Below are positions 1 through 8,051 of a stretch of DNA of 64,000 nt, piece by piece. Source of the DNA: Cycloclasticus sp. (GTDB lineage: Bacteria > Pseudomonadota > Gammaproteobacteria > Methylococcales > Cycloclasticaceae). Numbering within the stretch: position 1 is the first letter of the stretch; each line of letters opens with the position of its first letter. The translations under genes were made by a program, and so were the position numbers. The stretch covers positions 93,189 to 157,188 of the forward strand of contig PADC01000011.1 of NCBI GenBank assembly GCA_002700385.1, written 5' to 3'. A model generated the notes under the pieces. That model was not told where the DNA came from and searched no databases. It was given only the letters and a program-made list of their open reading frames with translations.

Positions 1-763
1 GATATTCTTTTGTTTCAATCGGCTTAACGAGACACTTTTTGTGACTTATTTCAAACACACTGCACGCAAAATCATACCAACTACAAACACCTTCATTAGT
101 ATAGTGGTAAATATCAGTTTTAAGGTTTGTTTGACTAAATGTGTTATTTTTTATAATCCGTAAAATCGCCTGAGCTAAATCCCCCGCATATGTCGGCGTC
201 CCCACCTGATCATAAATAACATTTAGTTCTTCTCTTTGCTCACTTAAACGAAGCATTGTTTTAACAAAGTTATGGCCAAATTCAGAAAACACCCAGCTCG
301 TTCGAATAATCATCGCGTTGACCGGCATAATTTGACTTAAAGCTTGCTCACCTTTTAATTTACTTAAGCCATAGATACTTTGTGGGTCAACCGCGTCAGT
401 TTCTTCATACGGTTTGAAGTGCTTACCCGAAAAAACATAGTCTGTTGAAATATGAATAAGCTTGGCTTGTTGAGCTAACGCCGTGTTAGCTAACTGTTTA
501 ACCGCCAGATGATTGACCTGATCAGCCAACTTTTGTTCAGATTCTGCTTTGTCCACTGCTGTATACGCAGCGCAGTTGATTATTATGTCAACGGCATGCT
601 CTTTAAAATAAGCCTCTATGCTCTTAGCATCACTTAAATCTAATTCCTCTCGTGTGGGAAAGCTAAATTTGAAGCACGTGTTTTCATCAACCAAACTTTT
701 TATCGACTGCCCTAACTGGCCTCGACCACCCGTAACACAAACAGCTGGTATTTTAGACATCAT
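1..763 (-). CDS. rmlD: dTDP-4-dehydrorhamnose reductase RmlD, cut by left window edge
   Basis: Reduces dTDP-4-dehydro-L-rhamnose to dTDP-L-rhamnose with NAD(P)H, the last step of the cytoplasmic rhamnose-donor pathway. About 254 residues are visible and the C-terminus lies outside the window. The N-terminus carries a Rossmann glycine motif (VTGGRGQLG). Further in are the family blocks INCAAYTAVDKAE, STDYVFSG and YGLSKLKGE, the last holding the catalytic YxxxK. The start is one of two adjacent ATGs (763 or 760). It overlaps the end of rmlC by about 10 bases, as expected for a coupled rmlACD operon. The rmlB gene is not in view and may lie to the left. Family identification is secure; only the length is unknown. 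Confidence 0.93.
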   Translation of the reverse strand, partial: MMSKIPAVCVTGGRGQLGQSIKSLVDENTCFKFSFPTREELDLSDAKSIEAYFKEHAVDIIINCAAYTAVDKAESEQKLADQVNHLAVKQLANTALAQQAKLIHISTDYVFSGKHFKPYEETDAVDPQSIYGLSKLKGEQALSQIMPVNAMIIRTSWVFSEFGHNFVKTMLRLSEQREELNVIYDQVGTPTYAGDLAQAILRIIKNNTFSQTNLKTDIYHYTNEGVCSWYDFACSVFEISHKKCLVKPIETKEY

Positions 764-1325
764 TCTTTGCCATGTTGAAGCATTCCGGCAAGTCAGCAAA
801 AAGCGGCTGACGCCTGTCCTTTTCCGACAAAATCAGGTCTTTTTTTGGCAAGCACCAATTAATATCTAACTCTGGGTCATCAAAAGCCAGTCCACGATCA
901 CACTCAGGTGAATAATAATTATCGACCTTGTACACAAACGTGGCGGCCTCACTCAAAACCACGAAACCGTGCGCAAAACCTCGAGGCACAAATAATTGAC
1001 GTTTATTATCGGCCGACAGCTCAACAGCCACATGCTGGCCAAAATTAGGGCTCCCAACACGAATGTCAACAGCCACATCTAAAACACGGCCCTCAATAAC
1101 TCGCACCAATTTACTTTGCGCAAAAGGTGCCAGCTGAAAATGCAAGCCTCTTAACACACCTTTTGAAGACCTTGATTCGTTATCTTGTAGAAAGTTAACT
1201 TGATATCCCACGGCTTTTTCAAACAAATCCTGTCTAAATGTTTCTGTGAAATATCCCCGCGCATCCCCGTGCACCGTTGGCTCTATAACGATAACATCCG
1301 GTATTGATTGTTTGATAAATTGCAT
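753..1325 (-). CDS. rmlC: dTDP-4-dehydrorhamnose 3,5-epimerase RmlC
   Basis: Epimerises C3 and C5 of dTDP-4-dehydro-6-deoxyglucose, the third step of dTDP-L-rhamnose synthesis, in the cytoplasm. The protein is 190 residues from the chosen start, near the usual 180-190. Family motifs seen are GDARGYFTETF, LQDNESRS, GVLRGLHFQ, the cupin segment LFVPRGFAHGF and YKVDNYYSPE. The open frame reaches back to 1349. I chose the ATG at 1325 because it overlaps the rmlA stop as TAATG, and because family members begin a few residues before the IPDV-like segment. It sits between rmlA and rmlD in one operon. Confidence 0.95.
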   Translation of the reverse strand: MQFIKQSIPDVIVIEPTVHGDARGYFTETFRQDLFEKAVGYQVNFLQDNESRSSKGVLRGLHFQLAPFAQSKLVRVIEGRVLDVAVDIRVGSPNFGQHVAVELSADNKRQLFVPRGFAHGFVVLSEAATFVYKVDNYYSPECDRGLAFDDPELDINWCLPKKDLILSEKDRRQPLFADLPECFNMAKNDV

Positions 1326-2209
1326 TAGATACCCGCCTCTTCGGCGCACCGTAACAAGTATTGGCCATACTGATTTTTTGCAAGCGGTTGTGCCAAGGCG
1401 ATTAATTGTTCTTTATTAATGTAACCCTGCTCAAAAGCAATTTCTTCAAGACAAGCGACTTTTAAACCTTGTCGCTTTTCGATAATTTCTATGAATTGCG
1501 CGGCTTCTAGTAAACTTTCATGGGTACCTGTATCAAGCCACGCATAACCACGCCCCATGAGTTCTACTTTTAAGCGTTCTTCATCTAAATACAATTGGTT
1601 TACCGAGGTAATTTCAAGTTCACCACGATGCGATGGTTTCACCTCTTTTGCTTTTTGGATGACATCATTAGGGTAAAAGTACAGCCCTGTCACAGCAAAA
1701 TGACTTTTTGGTTGAACGGGCTTTTCCTCCAAGCTTATCACCTTACCTTTCTGATCAAACTCAACCACTCCATACCGTTCAGGATCAGCAACACGGTACC
1801 CAAAGACAGTCGCGCTTTTTTGCTCTTTCACGTTTTTAACGGCTTGGGCGAGTAGGCTAGTCAAATCATGTCCATGATAAATATTATCCCCCAGCACTAA
1901 ACACACGTCATCTTCAGCAATAAATTCCTCGCCTAAGATGAACGCTTGCGCCAACCCATCAGGAGACGGCTGAACAACATATTCAAAATGGACCCCTAAC
2001 TCTTCACCATTTCCCAGCAAACGCTGAAAACCGTTCTGATCTTCCGGTGTTGTGATAATTAATATATCGGTAATACCCGCTAACATCAAAACTGAGATGG
2101 GGTAGTAAATCATTGGTTTATCGTAAAGAGGGACCAACTGTTTGGACACCCCTCTCGTAATCGGATACAACCGTGTTCCACTACCACCCGCTAAAACTAT
2201 TCCTTTCAT
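1325..2209 (-). CDS. rmlA: Glucose-1-phosphate thymidylyltransferase RmlA
   Basis: Joins glucose-1-phosphate and dTTP to dTDP-glucose, the first committed step towards dTDP-L-rhamnose. The 294 residues match the normal family length. The N-terminus has the nucleotidyltransferase signature [14 protein letters not shown], followed by [15 protein letters not shown]. Also present are [12 protein letters not shown], with the metal-binding Asp, and the C-terminal [14 protein letters not shown]. Its stop overlaps the rmlC start, so translation is probably coupled. It is the first rml gene in this group, and a 121-base gap separates it from the WbpM-like gene upstream. Confidence 0.96.
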   Translation of the reverse strand: MKGIVLAGGSGTRLYPITRGVSKQLVPLYDKPMIYYPISVLMLAGITDILIITTPEDQNGFQRLLGNGEELGVHFEYVVQPSPDGLAQAFILGEEFIAEDDVCLVLGDNIYHGHDLTSLLAQAVKNVKEQKSATVFGYRVADPERYGVVEFDQKGKVISLEEKPVQPKSHFAVTGLYFYPNDVIQKAKEVKPSHRGELEITSVNQLYLDEERLKVELMGRGYAWLDTGTHESLLEAAQFIEIIEKRQGLKVACLEEIAFEQGYINKEQLIALAQPLAKNQYGQYLLRCAEEAGI

Positions 2210-2330
2210 TCACTTATCCCCTCGCGATGACACTTTTATCACCTAATGACTAAATTAAATTTTATCACGTGGTGCCATACCCAAAAAAACACGCACTACC
2301 TTTTTTTATAAGGTGTCATTCCACACCTAT

Positions 2331-4316
2331 CTACCCACTCAAATCATCTATAACAACAGCATGACCTGTTGATACGCCCTTACCAGTCAATTTCGGTTCT
2401 ATTGATAGGGGTTTTTGGACATTTGATATTGGATTAAAACCACTGACCACTTCTGCCAAAAGTGTTCTCATTTCGGCCACATCATCCTGCTTAGCGGCCT
2501 CCGTCAGCCTGATTAATAACGGCTCTAATACTTCCCACGGGACAACAGATTCTTCTGCACGCATTATTTTAGGATGCTCAGTCGACGACACATTATTGCC
2601 AATCAGCAGTTCTTCGTATAATTTTTCACCGGGCCTCAACCCTGTGTACACAATTTCCATATCTCCATCAGGCCGGTTTTCATCGCGTATCTCCAAACCA
2701 CTCAAATGAATCATCTTTCGCGCCATCTGGAGAATATTTACCGGCTCCCCCATATCTAACACAAAAACATCCCCGCCTTTCATCATGGCACCGGCCTGAA
2801 TAACTAACTGAACCGCTTCAGAAACAGTCATAAAATATCGAATGACTTTAGGGTCTGTTACCGTGACTGGCCCACCTTGTTTGATCTGCTTTTTAAACAA
2901 AGGAATCACCGAGCCTGATGAGCCCAACACATTGCCAAATCGCACCATGCTAAAGCATGTGCCACTGACTTCTTGATCCAGAGCTTGCAAAACCAGCTCA
3001 GCCACACGTTTAGAAGCACCCATTATATTGGTTGGGCGCACCGCCTTATCTGTTGACACAAGAATGAACGAGGCAACCTCTGCCGAAATAGCCGCTTGTG
3101 CAGTATGCAGTGTCCCCAATACATTATTAAAAACAGCTACACTTGGGTTTTGCTCCACCAAAGGCACATGCTTGTAGGCTGCCGCGTGATAAATCGTTTC
3201 CACGTTGCATTCACGGCATATCTTCTCAACCCGGTTTTTGTTATACACTGAACCTAATATCGGTAAAATATTCACCGTTTCTCTACTGCTCAAGGTGCCC
3301 AGCATTTGAGCAAGCTCTTTCTCTAAGCGATAGAGCGCATATTCACTATTTTCAAATAAAATTAACTTTTTGGGTTGTAAACGCAAAATTTGTCGGCACA
3401 ACTCTGACCCTATGGAACCACCCGCGCCGGTAACCATAACCACTTTGTCGTTTATATTTCTCCCCATTAGCGATTCAACTGGCGCAACGGGATCACGACC
3501 TAGCAGATCTTCAATATCAACATCACGGATATCATCAACCGTTACCTCTCCCTTTGCTATTTCAGCCAGTGTGGGCAATGTTTGCACTTTAACAGGGTAA
3601 GGCTCCAGCAATGCCACAATTTGTTGACGCCGACCACGAGGAACAGAGGGCATTGCCAGCAAAACATCCGTCACGCCCTGGCGTTCAACTAAGCGACTTA
3701 AATGTGTAAATGGAAAGACTCTAATGTCACGAATTTGGCGCTTATGTAACGACACGTCATCATCAATAAAACCAACAACTACTATGTCACTTCTAAGGGC
3801 TAATTGAGCTGCCAACTGCACACCTGAAGAACCCGCACCATAAATGAGCATTCTGTTCGCAATTGCCGGCGTTTCGTTATTACCCAAAAGTCCAGCAAAC
3901 CACCAACGGGCAATCATTCGGCTGCCACCAATTGTTAATAACACCAAAAACCAGTTAATGATATGCACTGAGCGCGGCACAAGTTCCAGCCCAACCAACA
4001 AAACAAAGAAGGCTAAAAGCAAGGCATAAAGCGACACCGCTTTTACCACCACCCATAAAGAATAAAAACCCAAATAGCGGATAATGGCTCTATACAAACC
4101 TAACCGAATAAAAAGAGGGACTGCAATGAATGGCGCCAATAGAAATAAAAACCCCACACCAGTTGTAGGCCAATAAAACTCACCCAAACGAAGAGAAAAA
4201 GACAACCAAAGCGTCGCAATTATTACTACGGTGTCAAATAATAATGTAATACTTCTCTTTACTTGTCGATTTTGAGAAAGAAGCCACCTTGGCAATAAAG
4301 ACAACGCCTTATCCAT
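2331..4316 (-). CDS. WbpM/CapD-type membrane nucleotide-sugar 4,6-dehydratase
   Basis: Probably converts a UDP-HexNAc to its 4-keto-6-deoxy form at the inner membrane, supplying a deoxy-aminosugar such as QuiNAc or FucNAc for the glycan. The 661 residues hold about four N-terminal membrane segments (residues 20-130). A first Rossmann fold starts with IYGAGSSGVQLA near 158. The catalytic SDR domain starts with VTGAGGSIGSEL near 295. The active site shows STDKAVRPTNIMGASKR, so the usual Tyr is Met (MxxxK), as in the large WbpM subclass. The neighbouring small phosphoglycosyl transferase and epimerase fit a WbpM-like role. The exact sugar product is inferred, not shown. Confidence 0.9.
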   Translation of the reverse strand: MDKALSLLPRWLLSQNRQVKRSITLLFDTVVIIATLWLSFSLRLGEFYWPTTGVGFLFLLAPFIAVPLFIRLGLYRAIIRYLGFYSLWVVVKAVSLYALLLAFFVLLVGLELVPRSVHIINWFLVLLTIGGSRMIARWWFAGLLGNNETPAIANRMLIYGAGSSGVQLAAQLALRSDIVVVGFIDDDVSLHKRQIRDIRVFPFTHLSRLVERQGVTDVLLAMPSVPRGRRQQIVALLEPYPVKVQTLPTLAEIAKGEVTVDDIRDVDIEDLLGRDPVAPVESLMGRNINDKVVMVTGAGGSIGSELCRQILRLQPKKLILFENSEYALYRLEKELAQMLGTLSSRETVNILPILGSVYNKNRVEKICRECNVETIYHAAAYKHVPLVEQNPSVAVFNNVLGTLHTAQAAISAEVASFILVSTDKAVRPTNIMGASKRVAELVLQALDQEVSGTCFSMVRFGNVLGSSGSVIPLFKKQIKQGGPVTVTDPKVIRYFMTVSEAVQLVIQAGAMMKGGDVFVLDMGEPVNILQMARKMIHLSGLEIRDENRPDGDMEIVYTGLRPGEKLYEELLIGNNVSSTEHPKIMRAEESVVPWEVLEPLLIRLTEAAKQDDVAEMRTLLAEVVSGFNPISNVQKPLSIEPKLTGKGVSTGHAVVIDDLSG

Positions 4317-4528
4317 GCTAAAACTTATATGGTTGAGTTAGAATTTAAATATTACGCTCAGTATAGCGCTACAGAACGAAAACAGGATCATTTTACTGCA
4401 CCTTTTCTTCCCCCTTAAAATAACAAGGGGTTGTACTAAACAAATAACCCTGAACATTAAACAAGGCTCACCACAGTCACAAAAAGCCGTTTTAAAATAG
4501 CCTGTTAATCACCCACGCCACCATAAAA

Positions 4529-5089
4529 CTAATGCGACACCCCATCGCGTTTTATCACCTTTACAAAGGTAAGCCACAAAACATAAAGATCAAAGAAAAA
4601 CGACCGTCGTTGCAAATACTCAACATCTAAAGCCACTTTCTGAGGAATTGGCAGCTCATCACGCCCGTTCACCTGCGCCCAACCCGTTAGGCCAGGCAGC
4701 AACTCATGAACTTTCTTTTCTGTACGAAGTGCAACCAAATCATCTTGGTTAAATAAAGCAGGGCGCGGCCCAACAAAACTCATATCACCTTTTAAAATAC
4801 ACCATAATTGAGGCAACTCATCTAAGCTCGATTTACGCAAAAAATCACCGATTGGCGTTAATACACTTTTAGGGTTTTCCAACAAATGAGTCGCAACAGC
4901 AGGCGTGTCAAATTTCATACTGCGAAACTTTGGCATTTTAAAAATTGCGTTATTAATCCCAATTCGGTTAGACCAATACAAGGCAGGTCCTTTTGATGTT
5001 AAACGCACTGTTATCGCTATCAAAAGAACAGGAATAGCAAATAAAATCATGGCACTTAGCGCTAAGACTAAATCAAAGGTTCTTTTCAC
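4529..5089 (-). CDS. Small monotopic phosphoglycosyl transferase (initiating sugar transferase)
   Basis: Transfers a sugar phosphate from a nucleotide sugar to undecaprenyl phosphate, which starts repeat-unit assembly on the cytoplasmic face of the inner membrane. The 186 residues equal the catalytic core alone (PglC/WcaJ C-terminal type). It begins with a positively charged stretch and one hydrophobic re-entrant helix (residues 5-28), then KFRSMKFD. The catalytic Asp-Glu pair lies in SSLDELPQLW (D90, E91), followed by SFVGPRPAL and PGLTGWAQVNGRD. It overlaps the upstream epimerase by 17 bases. That pairing suggests the sugar made by the epimerase is the first one added. Confidence 0.93.
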   Translation of the reverse strand: MKRTFDLVLALSAMILFAIPVLLIAITVRLTSKGPALYWSNRIGINNAIFKMPKFRSMKFDTPAVATHLLENPKSVLTPIGDFLRKSSLDELPQLWCILKGDMSFVGPRPALFNQDDLVALRTEKKVHELLPGLTGWAQVNGRDELPIPQKVALDVEYLQRRSFFFDLYVLWLTFVKVIKRDGVSH

Positions 5090-6059
5090 TTAAGTACCAC
5101 TCCGCCGTTTTATGTAATTGCTCATCCATCCTGATCACAGGTTTCCAACCTAATACATCACGCGCTTTAGAGCTATCTACCTGCAAAGAATTCAAAACCT
5201 TACCCGCCTCATCTTCTCGCCCCAATATCTTAGCCACTGATCTCAGCCATCGCTCTGGCACAGGCATTAAGCAACTCTTTTTACCCAATGCTTTCGACAT
5301 TTTTTGTAAAAGCACTGTTGTTGATACGTCTTCACCATCAGAAATCAAAAAAATCTCATTCGCAGCTTTAGGGTGATCGATGCAATGAATTATAAAACTT
5401 ACTAAATTATCTAACGCAATAAATGAGCGCCTATTATCGATAGCGCCAAAAGGAAGAGGGATTCCTCTTTGCATCCATCTTATCATCGAGGCAAAATTTG
5501 CTCGCACACCCGGACCATATACTAAAGGCGGCCGGATAATCACCACTTCCATGCCAGTTTCTGCAGCTATCGTCAATAGGCCTTGCTCAGCCTCGTATTT
5601 AGACAATCCATAGTGATCTGTTGGAATATGAGTATCACCCGCTCTAAAAGCCATGCCTCTTGATGTAGATTCACCATTGACTTTAATTGAACTCAAAAAG
5701 ATGAAACGTTTTGCCCCAGCCCTCGCGGCTTGCTGAGCTAAACGTAGTGTTGCCTGAACATTTATGCTTCTGAACTCTGCTAAGGAAGAGGCGTCATCGT
5801 TACTCATCACATGAACACGAGCCGCTAAATGAATGACCACTGGTGTCATTTGTAAACTTTGCTCAAGCTTGCATTGAAACAGAGAATCAGCGCTGTCTAT
5901 CGATAATTCCCTTAAATCACCAGCAATTTGCTCAACCTTAGGTGGCAAATCACTTGAATGTTGCCGTAAAATCGAAACCACTGAATGACCGGCAAAAGCA
6001 AGTGCCTTAATAAGCGACCGCCCTACATATCCAACCCCACCTGTAACCAATACCTTCAT
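5073..6059 (-). CDS. NAD-dependent sugar epimerase/reductase (extended SDR)
   Basis: Acts on a nucleotide-activated sugar as a 4-epimerase or 4-reductase, probably finishing the sugar that the adjacent phosphoglycosyl transferase uses. The 328 residues begin with VTGGVGYVGRSL, an NAD-binding glycine motif. They continue with IHLAARVHVM and the catalytic YGLSK (Y150, K154) with Ser at 123-124. An IIRPPLVYGPGV block follows. The layout resembles WbpV/WcaG-like enzymes found next to WbpM and WbpL-type genes. It overlaps the genes on both sides (4 bases upstream, 17 downstream), so it is firmly in the operon. Substrate and product cannot be read from sequence. Confidence 0.85.
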   Translation of the reverse strand: MKVLVTGGVGYVGRSLIKALAFAGHSVVSILRQHSSDLPPKVEQIAGDLRELSIDSADSLFQCKLEQSLQMTPVVIHLAARVHVMSNDDASSLAEFRSINVQATLRLAQQAARAGAKRFIFLSSIKVNGESTSRGMAFRAGDTHIPTDHYGLSKYEAEQGLLTIAAETGMEVVIIRPPLVYGPGVRANFASMIRWMQRGIPLPFGAIDNRRSFIALDNLVSFIIHCIDHPKAANEIFLISDGEDVSTTVLLQKMSKALGKKSCLMPVPERWLRSVAKILGREDEAGKVLNSLQVDSSKARDVLGWKPVIRMDEQLHKTAEWYLSEKNL

Positions 6060-6823
6060 CTGGTTTTTAATCTAAATAACAACATTTGGAAGAACTTAAT
6101 GGGCAAGCGTAGCAATATCATTAAGTAGTTAGAATAGATATTATTTTCTCTTAATGAATACAGCATTTCTTTTGTAGATGTAATGTAACTTTTGACCCCT
6201 GCCGTGCTAACGCCCCCTATCCTCATTCGAACGAGTGTTTTATTCATTTTAAAATATGGTAATTTTCCCACAACAAGCATCCGTACAAACATGTCAAAGT
6301 CCGCAGCAATCCGATAGTGCAATTTATATGTTCCAATCTGATGATAGGCGGAGCTTTTTATAAAAGCAGCTGAGTGCGCAGGCATAAAACCAAATCGCAT
6401 CTTCCACGGTTCGAACCTAAAAGATGAATAATATCGAATGCTCCTACCTACTTTCTCTGGTGTTATAAAATCCACATTACCAAGTAATAAATCAACATTT
6501 TTATTATTGTGAAGGACCTTAACAACATCGGAAATAACATGCGCATGAAGATAAAAGTCATCCGAATTTAAAATTGCAATAACATCACCTGTCGCTAAAG
6601 CAAGCCCCTTGTTTATCGCATCATAAATGCCTTGGTCTGGCTCGCTAACAACCGCAGTAATGCGTTCTTTATATTCATTAATAACTCTAATTGTCGAATC
6701 ACTCGAGCCTCCATCAATCAACAGGTATTCAACATTATCGTAATCTTGCAAAAGCACAGACTCTATTGCAGAGCGAATAAACTCAGCAGCGTTATAACAA
6801 ACCGTAATAACTGTAACTTTCAA
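6056..6823 (-). CDS. Family 2 glycosyltransferase
   Basis: Inverting GT-A glycosyltransferase predicted to add one sugar to the lipid-linked glycan in the cytoplasm. The 255 residues begin with the canonical VITVCYNAAEFIRSAIES. Next come the nucleotide-binding YLLIDGGSSDST and the metal-binding NSDDFYLH (DxD-like). A PAHSAAF segment holds the acceptor-side residues. The basic C-terminal tail with hydrophobic patches may sit on the membrane. It overlaps the epimerase by ATGA, and a second family-2 enzyme lies two bases upstream. Sugar specificity is unknown. Confidence 0.9.
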   Translation of the reverse strand: MKVTVITVCYNAAEFIRSAIESVLLQDYDNVEYLLIDGGSSDSTIRVINEYKERITAVVSEPDQGIYDAINKGLALATGDVIAILNSDDFYLHAHVISDVVKVLHNNKNVDLLLGNVDFITPEKVGRSIRYYSSFRFEPWKMRFGFMPAHSAAFIKSSAYHQIGTYKLHYRIAADFDMFVRMLVVGKLPYFKMNKTLVRMRIGGVSTAGVKSYITSTKEMLYSLRENNIYSNYLMILLRLPIKFFQMLLFRLKTR

Positions 6824-6825
6824 AA

Positions 6826-7668
6826 TTATATGCTTGGTAGGCGGTAACAGGTTATAAAAGCCAGCCCATTAACTAATATGTACAAACACTTTGATACCAG
6901 CTTTCCAAAAGCACCTAGCTGATCCAACCCTTTCACTATTTTCCCTACATATTTTAAATATGTAGAACGCACTGAGTTTCGCCCAAACTTTATTTCCTCA
7001 AACAGTGCTAACTCAGCAATTCTTTCAGGCCGAACCGTCATAGATTTATTCTTACCATGCAAACGATATCCAACTATTGGCTCTGGAAATTCAACCCATT
7101 TATACGCCTTTTGATAAATACTATAAAAGAACACCACATCAAACACGTAGTTAAACTTTCTGGGCCACCTGGTAGCATCAAAGACATCTTTTTTCCAATA
7201 AGTAGCTGGTTGTAGCACCGCTGTGCGGTATCGCATCAAGTGCTGCCCATCTAAAGGGTGATACCGGTAGTTAATGGGCTTAGTATATCGCCCCAACTCA
7301 TCGATATAATATCCGCCGAAGCTAACAATTTTTACGCTCTTATCAGACATGAAAGCATTAATTACGCAAGCGAGGGCATCACGAGAAATGTAACAATCAT
7401 CAGCATTCAAAAAACATAAAATACCTCCCGTTGCACGCCGAAATGCCTTATAAATAGCATCAGACTGGCCATCGTCTTCCATGCTCACAAATTGGAATCT
7501 ACTATCGTCACTGCAATAACTTCGAATTATGTCTAACGACCCATCTGAAGAACCACCATCAGCTATCAATACTTCGAAATCTGTATAACTCTGGTTTTTT
7601 ATACTATTAAGGCAAGCTTCTAAAAACACTGCATAGTTAAATGAAGGAACCGCAATACTTATTTTCAT
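6826..7668 (-). CDS. Family 2 glycosyltransferase
   Basis: A second GT-A fold inverting glycosyltransferase of 280 residues. It shows ISIAVPSFNYAVFLEACL at the N-terminus, then VLIADGGSSDGSLDII and the metal site LNADDCYIS. An AVLQPATYWKKDVFD block follows. It is only two bases upstream of the next transferase gene, so the two are probably co-translated. The upstream side is a 383-base gap that contains a decayed reading frame (separate entry). It differs enough from its neighbour to act on a different linkage, but donor and acceptor cannot be assigned. Confidence 0.9.
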   Translation of the reverse strand: MKISIAVPSFNYAVFLEACLNSIKNQSYTDFEVLIADGGSSDGSLDIIRSYCSDDSRFQFVSMEDDGQSDAIYKAFRRATGGILCFLNADDCYISRDALACVINAFMSDKSVKIVSFGGYYIDELGRYTKPINYRYHPLDGQHLMRYRTAVLQPATYWKKDVFDATRWPRKFNYVFDVVFFYSIYQKAYKWVEFPEPIVGYRLHGKNKSMTVRPERIAELALFEEIKFGRNSVRSTYLKYVGKIVKGLDQLGAFGKLVSKCLYILVNGLAFITCYRLPSI

Positions 7669-7723
7669 ATGATTATTCCAATCTTTAACTGCATTAGGAA
7701 TGACTTCTTTTCATAGCAAACCT

Positions 7724-7995
7724 TTATCGCGACAACCCCAGATTTTTAACCATTCTATTATTTAAAAAATGGGGCGAATTCAGATAATTACGCCATGCCC
7801 TCTTTAAGCCATCATTTCAATAAGCGGGCGTTAAATTTCTGTGTTCAACGCCATACATACAAAATAACTCAAGCGCTATCATAAGCTTCAATTAATGAAT
7901 AAGCAGAATGTGCAATGCTGCTATTACCAAGGTTATAGCGCTCGCAATCGCCTTTAAAAGGCATCTAGCTTGATATTAAGCTTACATTAAACGGT
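7724..7995 (-). pseudogene. Decayed coding remnant, family unknown
   Basis: Within the 383-base gap between two genes, the minus strand gives protein-like text only when frames are joined. The first piece is a 31-codon piece from ATG 7964 beginning MPFKGDCERYNLGN. A one-base shift near 7870 leads to ALELFCMYGVEHRN. An in-frame TGA at 7817-7819 is followed by GLKRAWRNYLNSPHF and a TAA at 7724. The amino-acid make-up looks like a real C-terminal domain, but I do not recognise the family. It could instead be chance open text. It fits the broken genes seen 3 kb further along. Confidence 0.4.
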
Positions 7996-8051
7996 GTACG
8001 TAACTTATAGACAGTTAAAACCACTCAAACTTTTTCATCAACAACTTTAAG

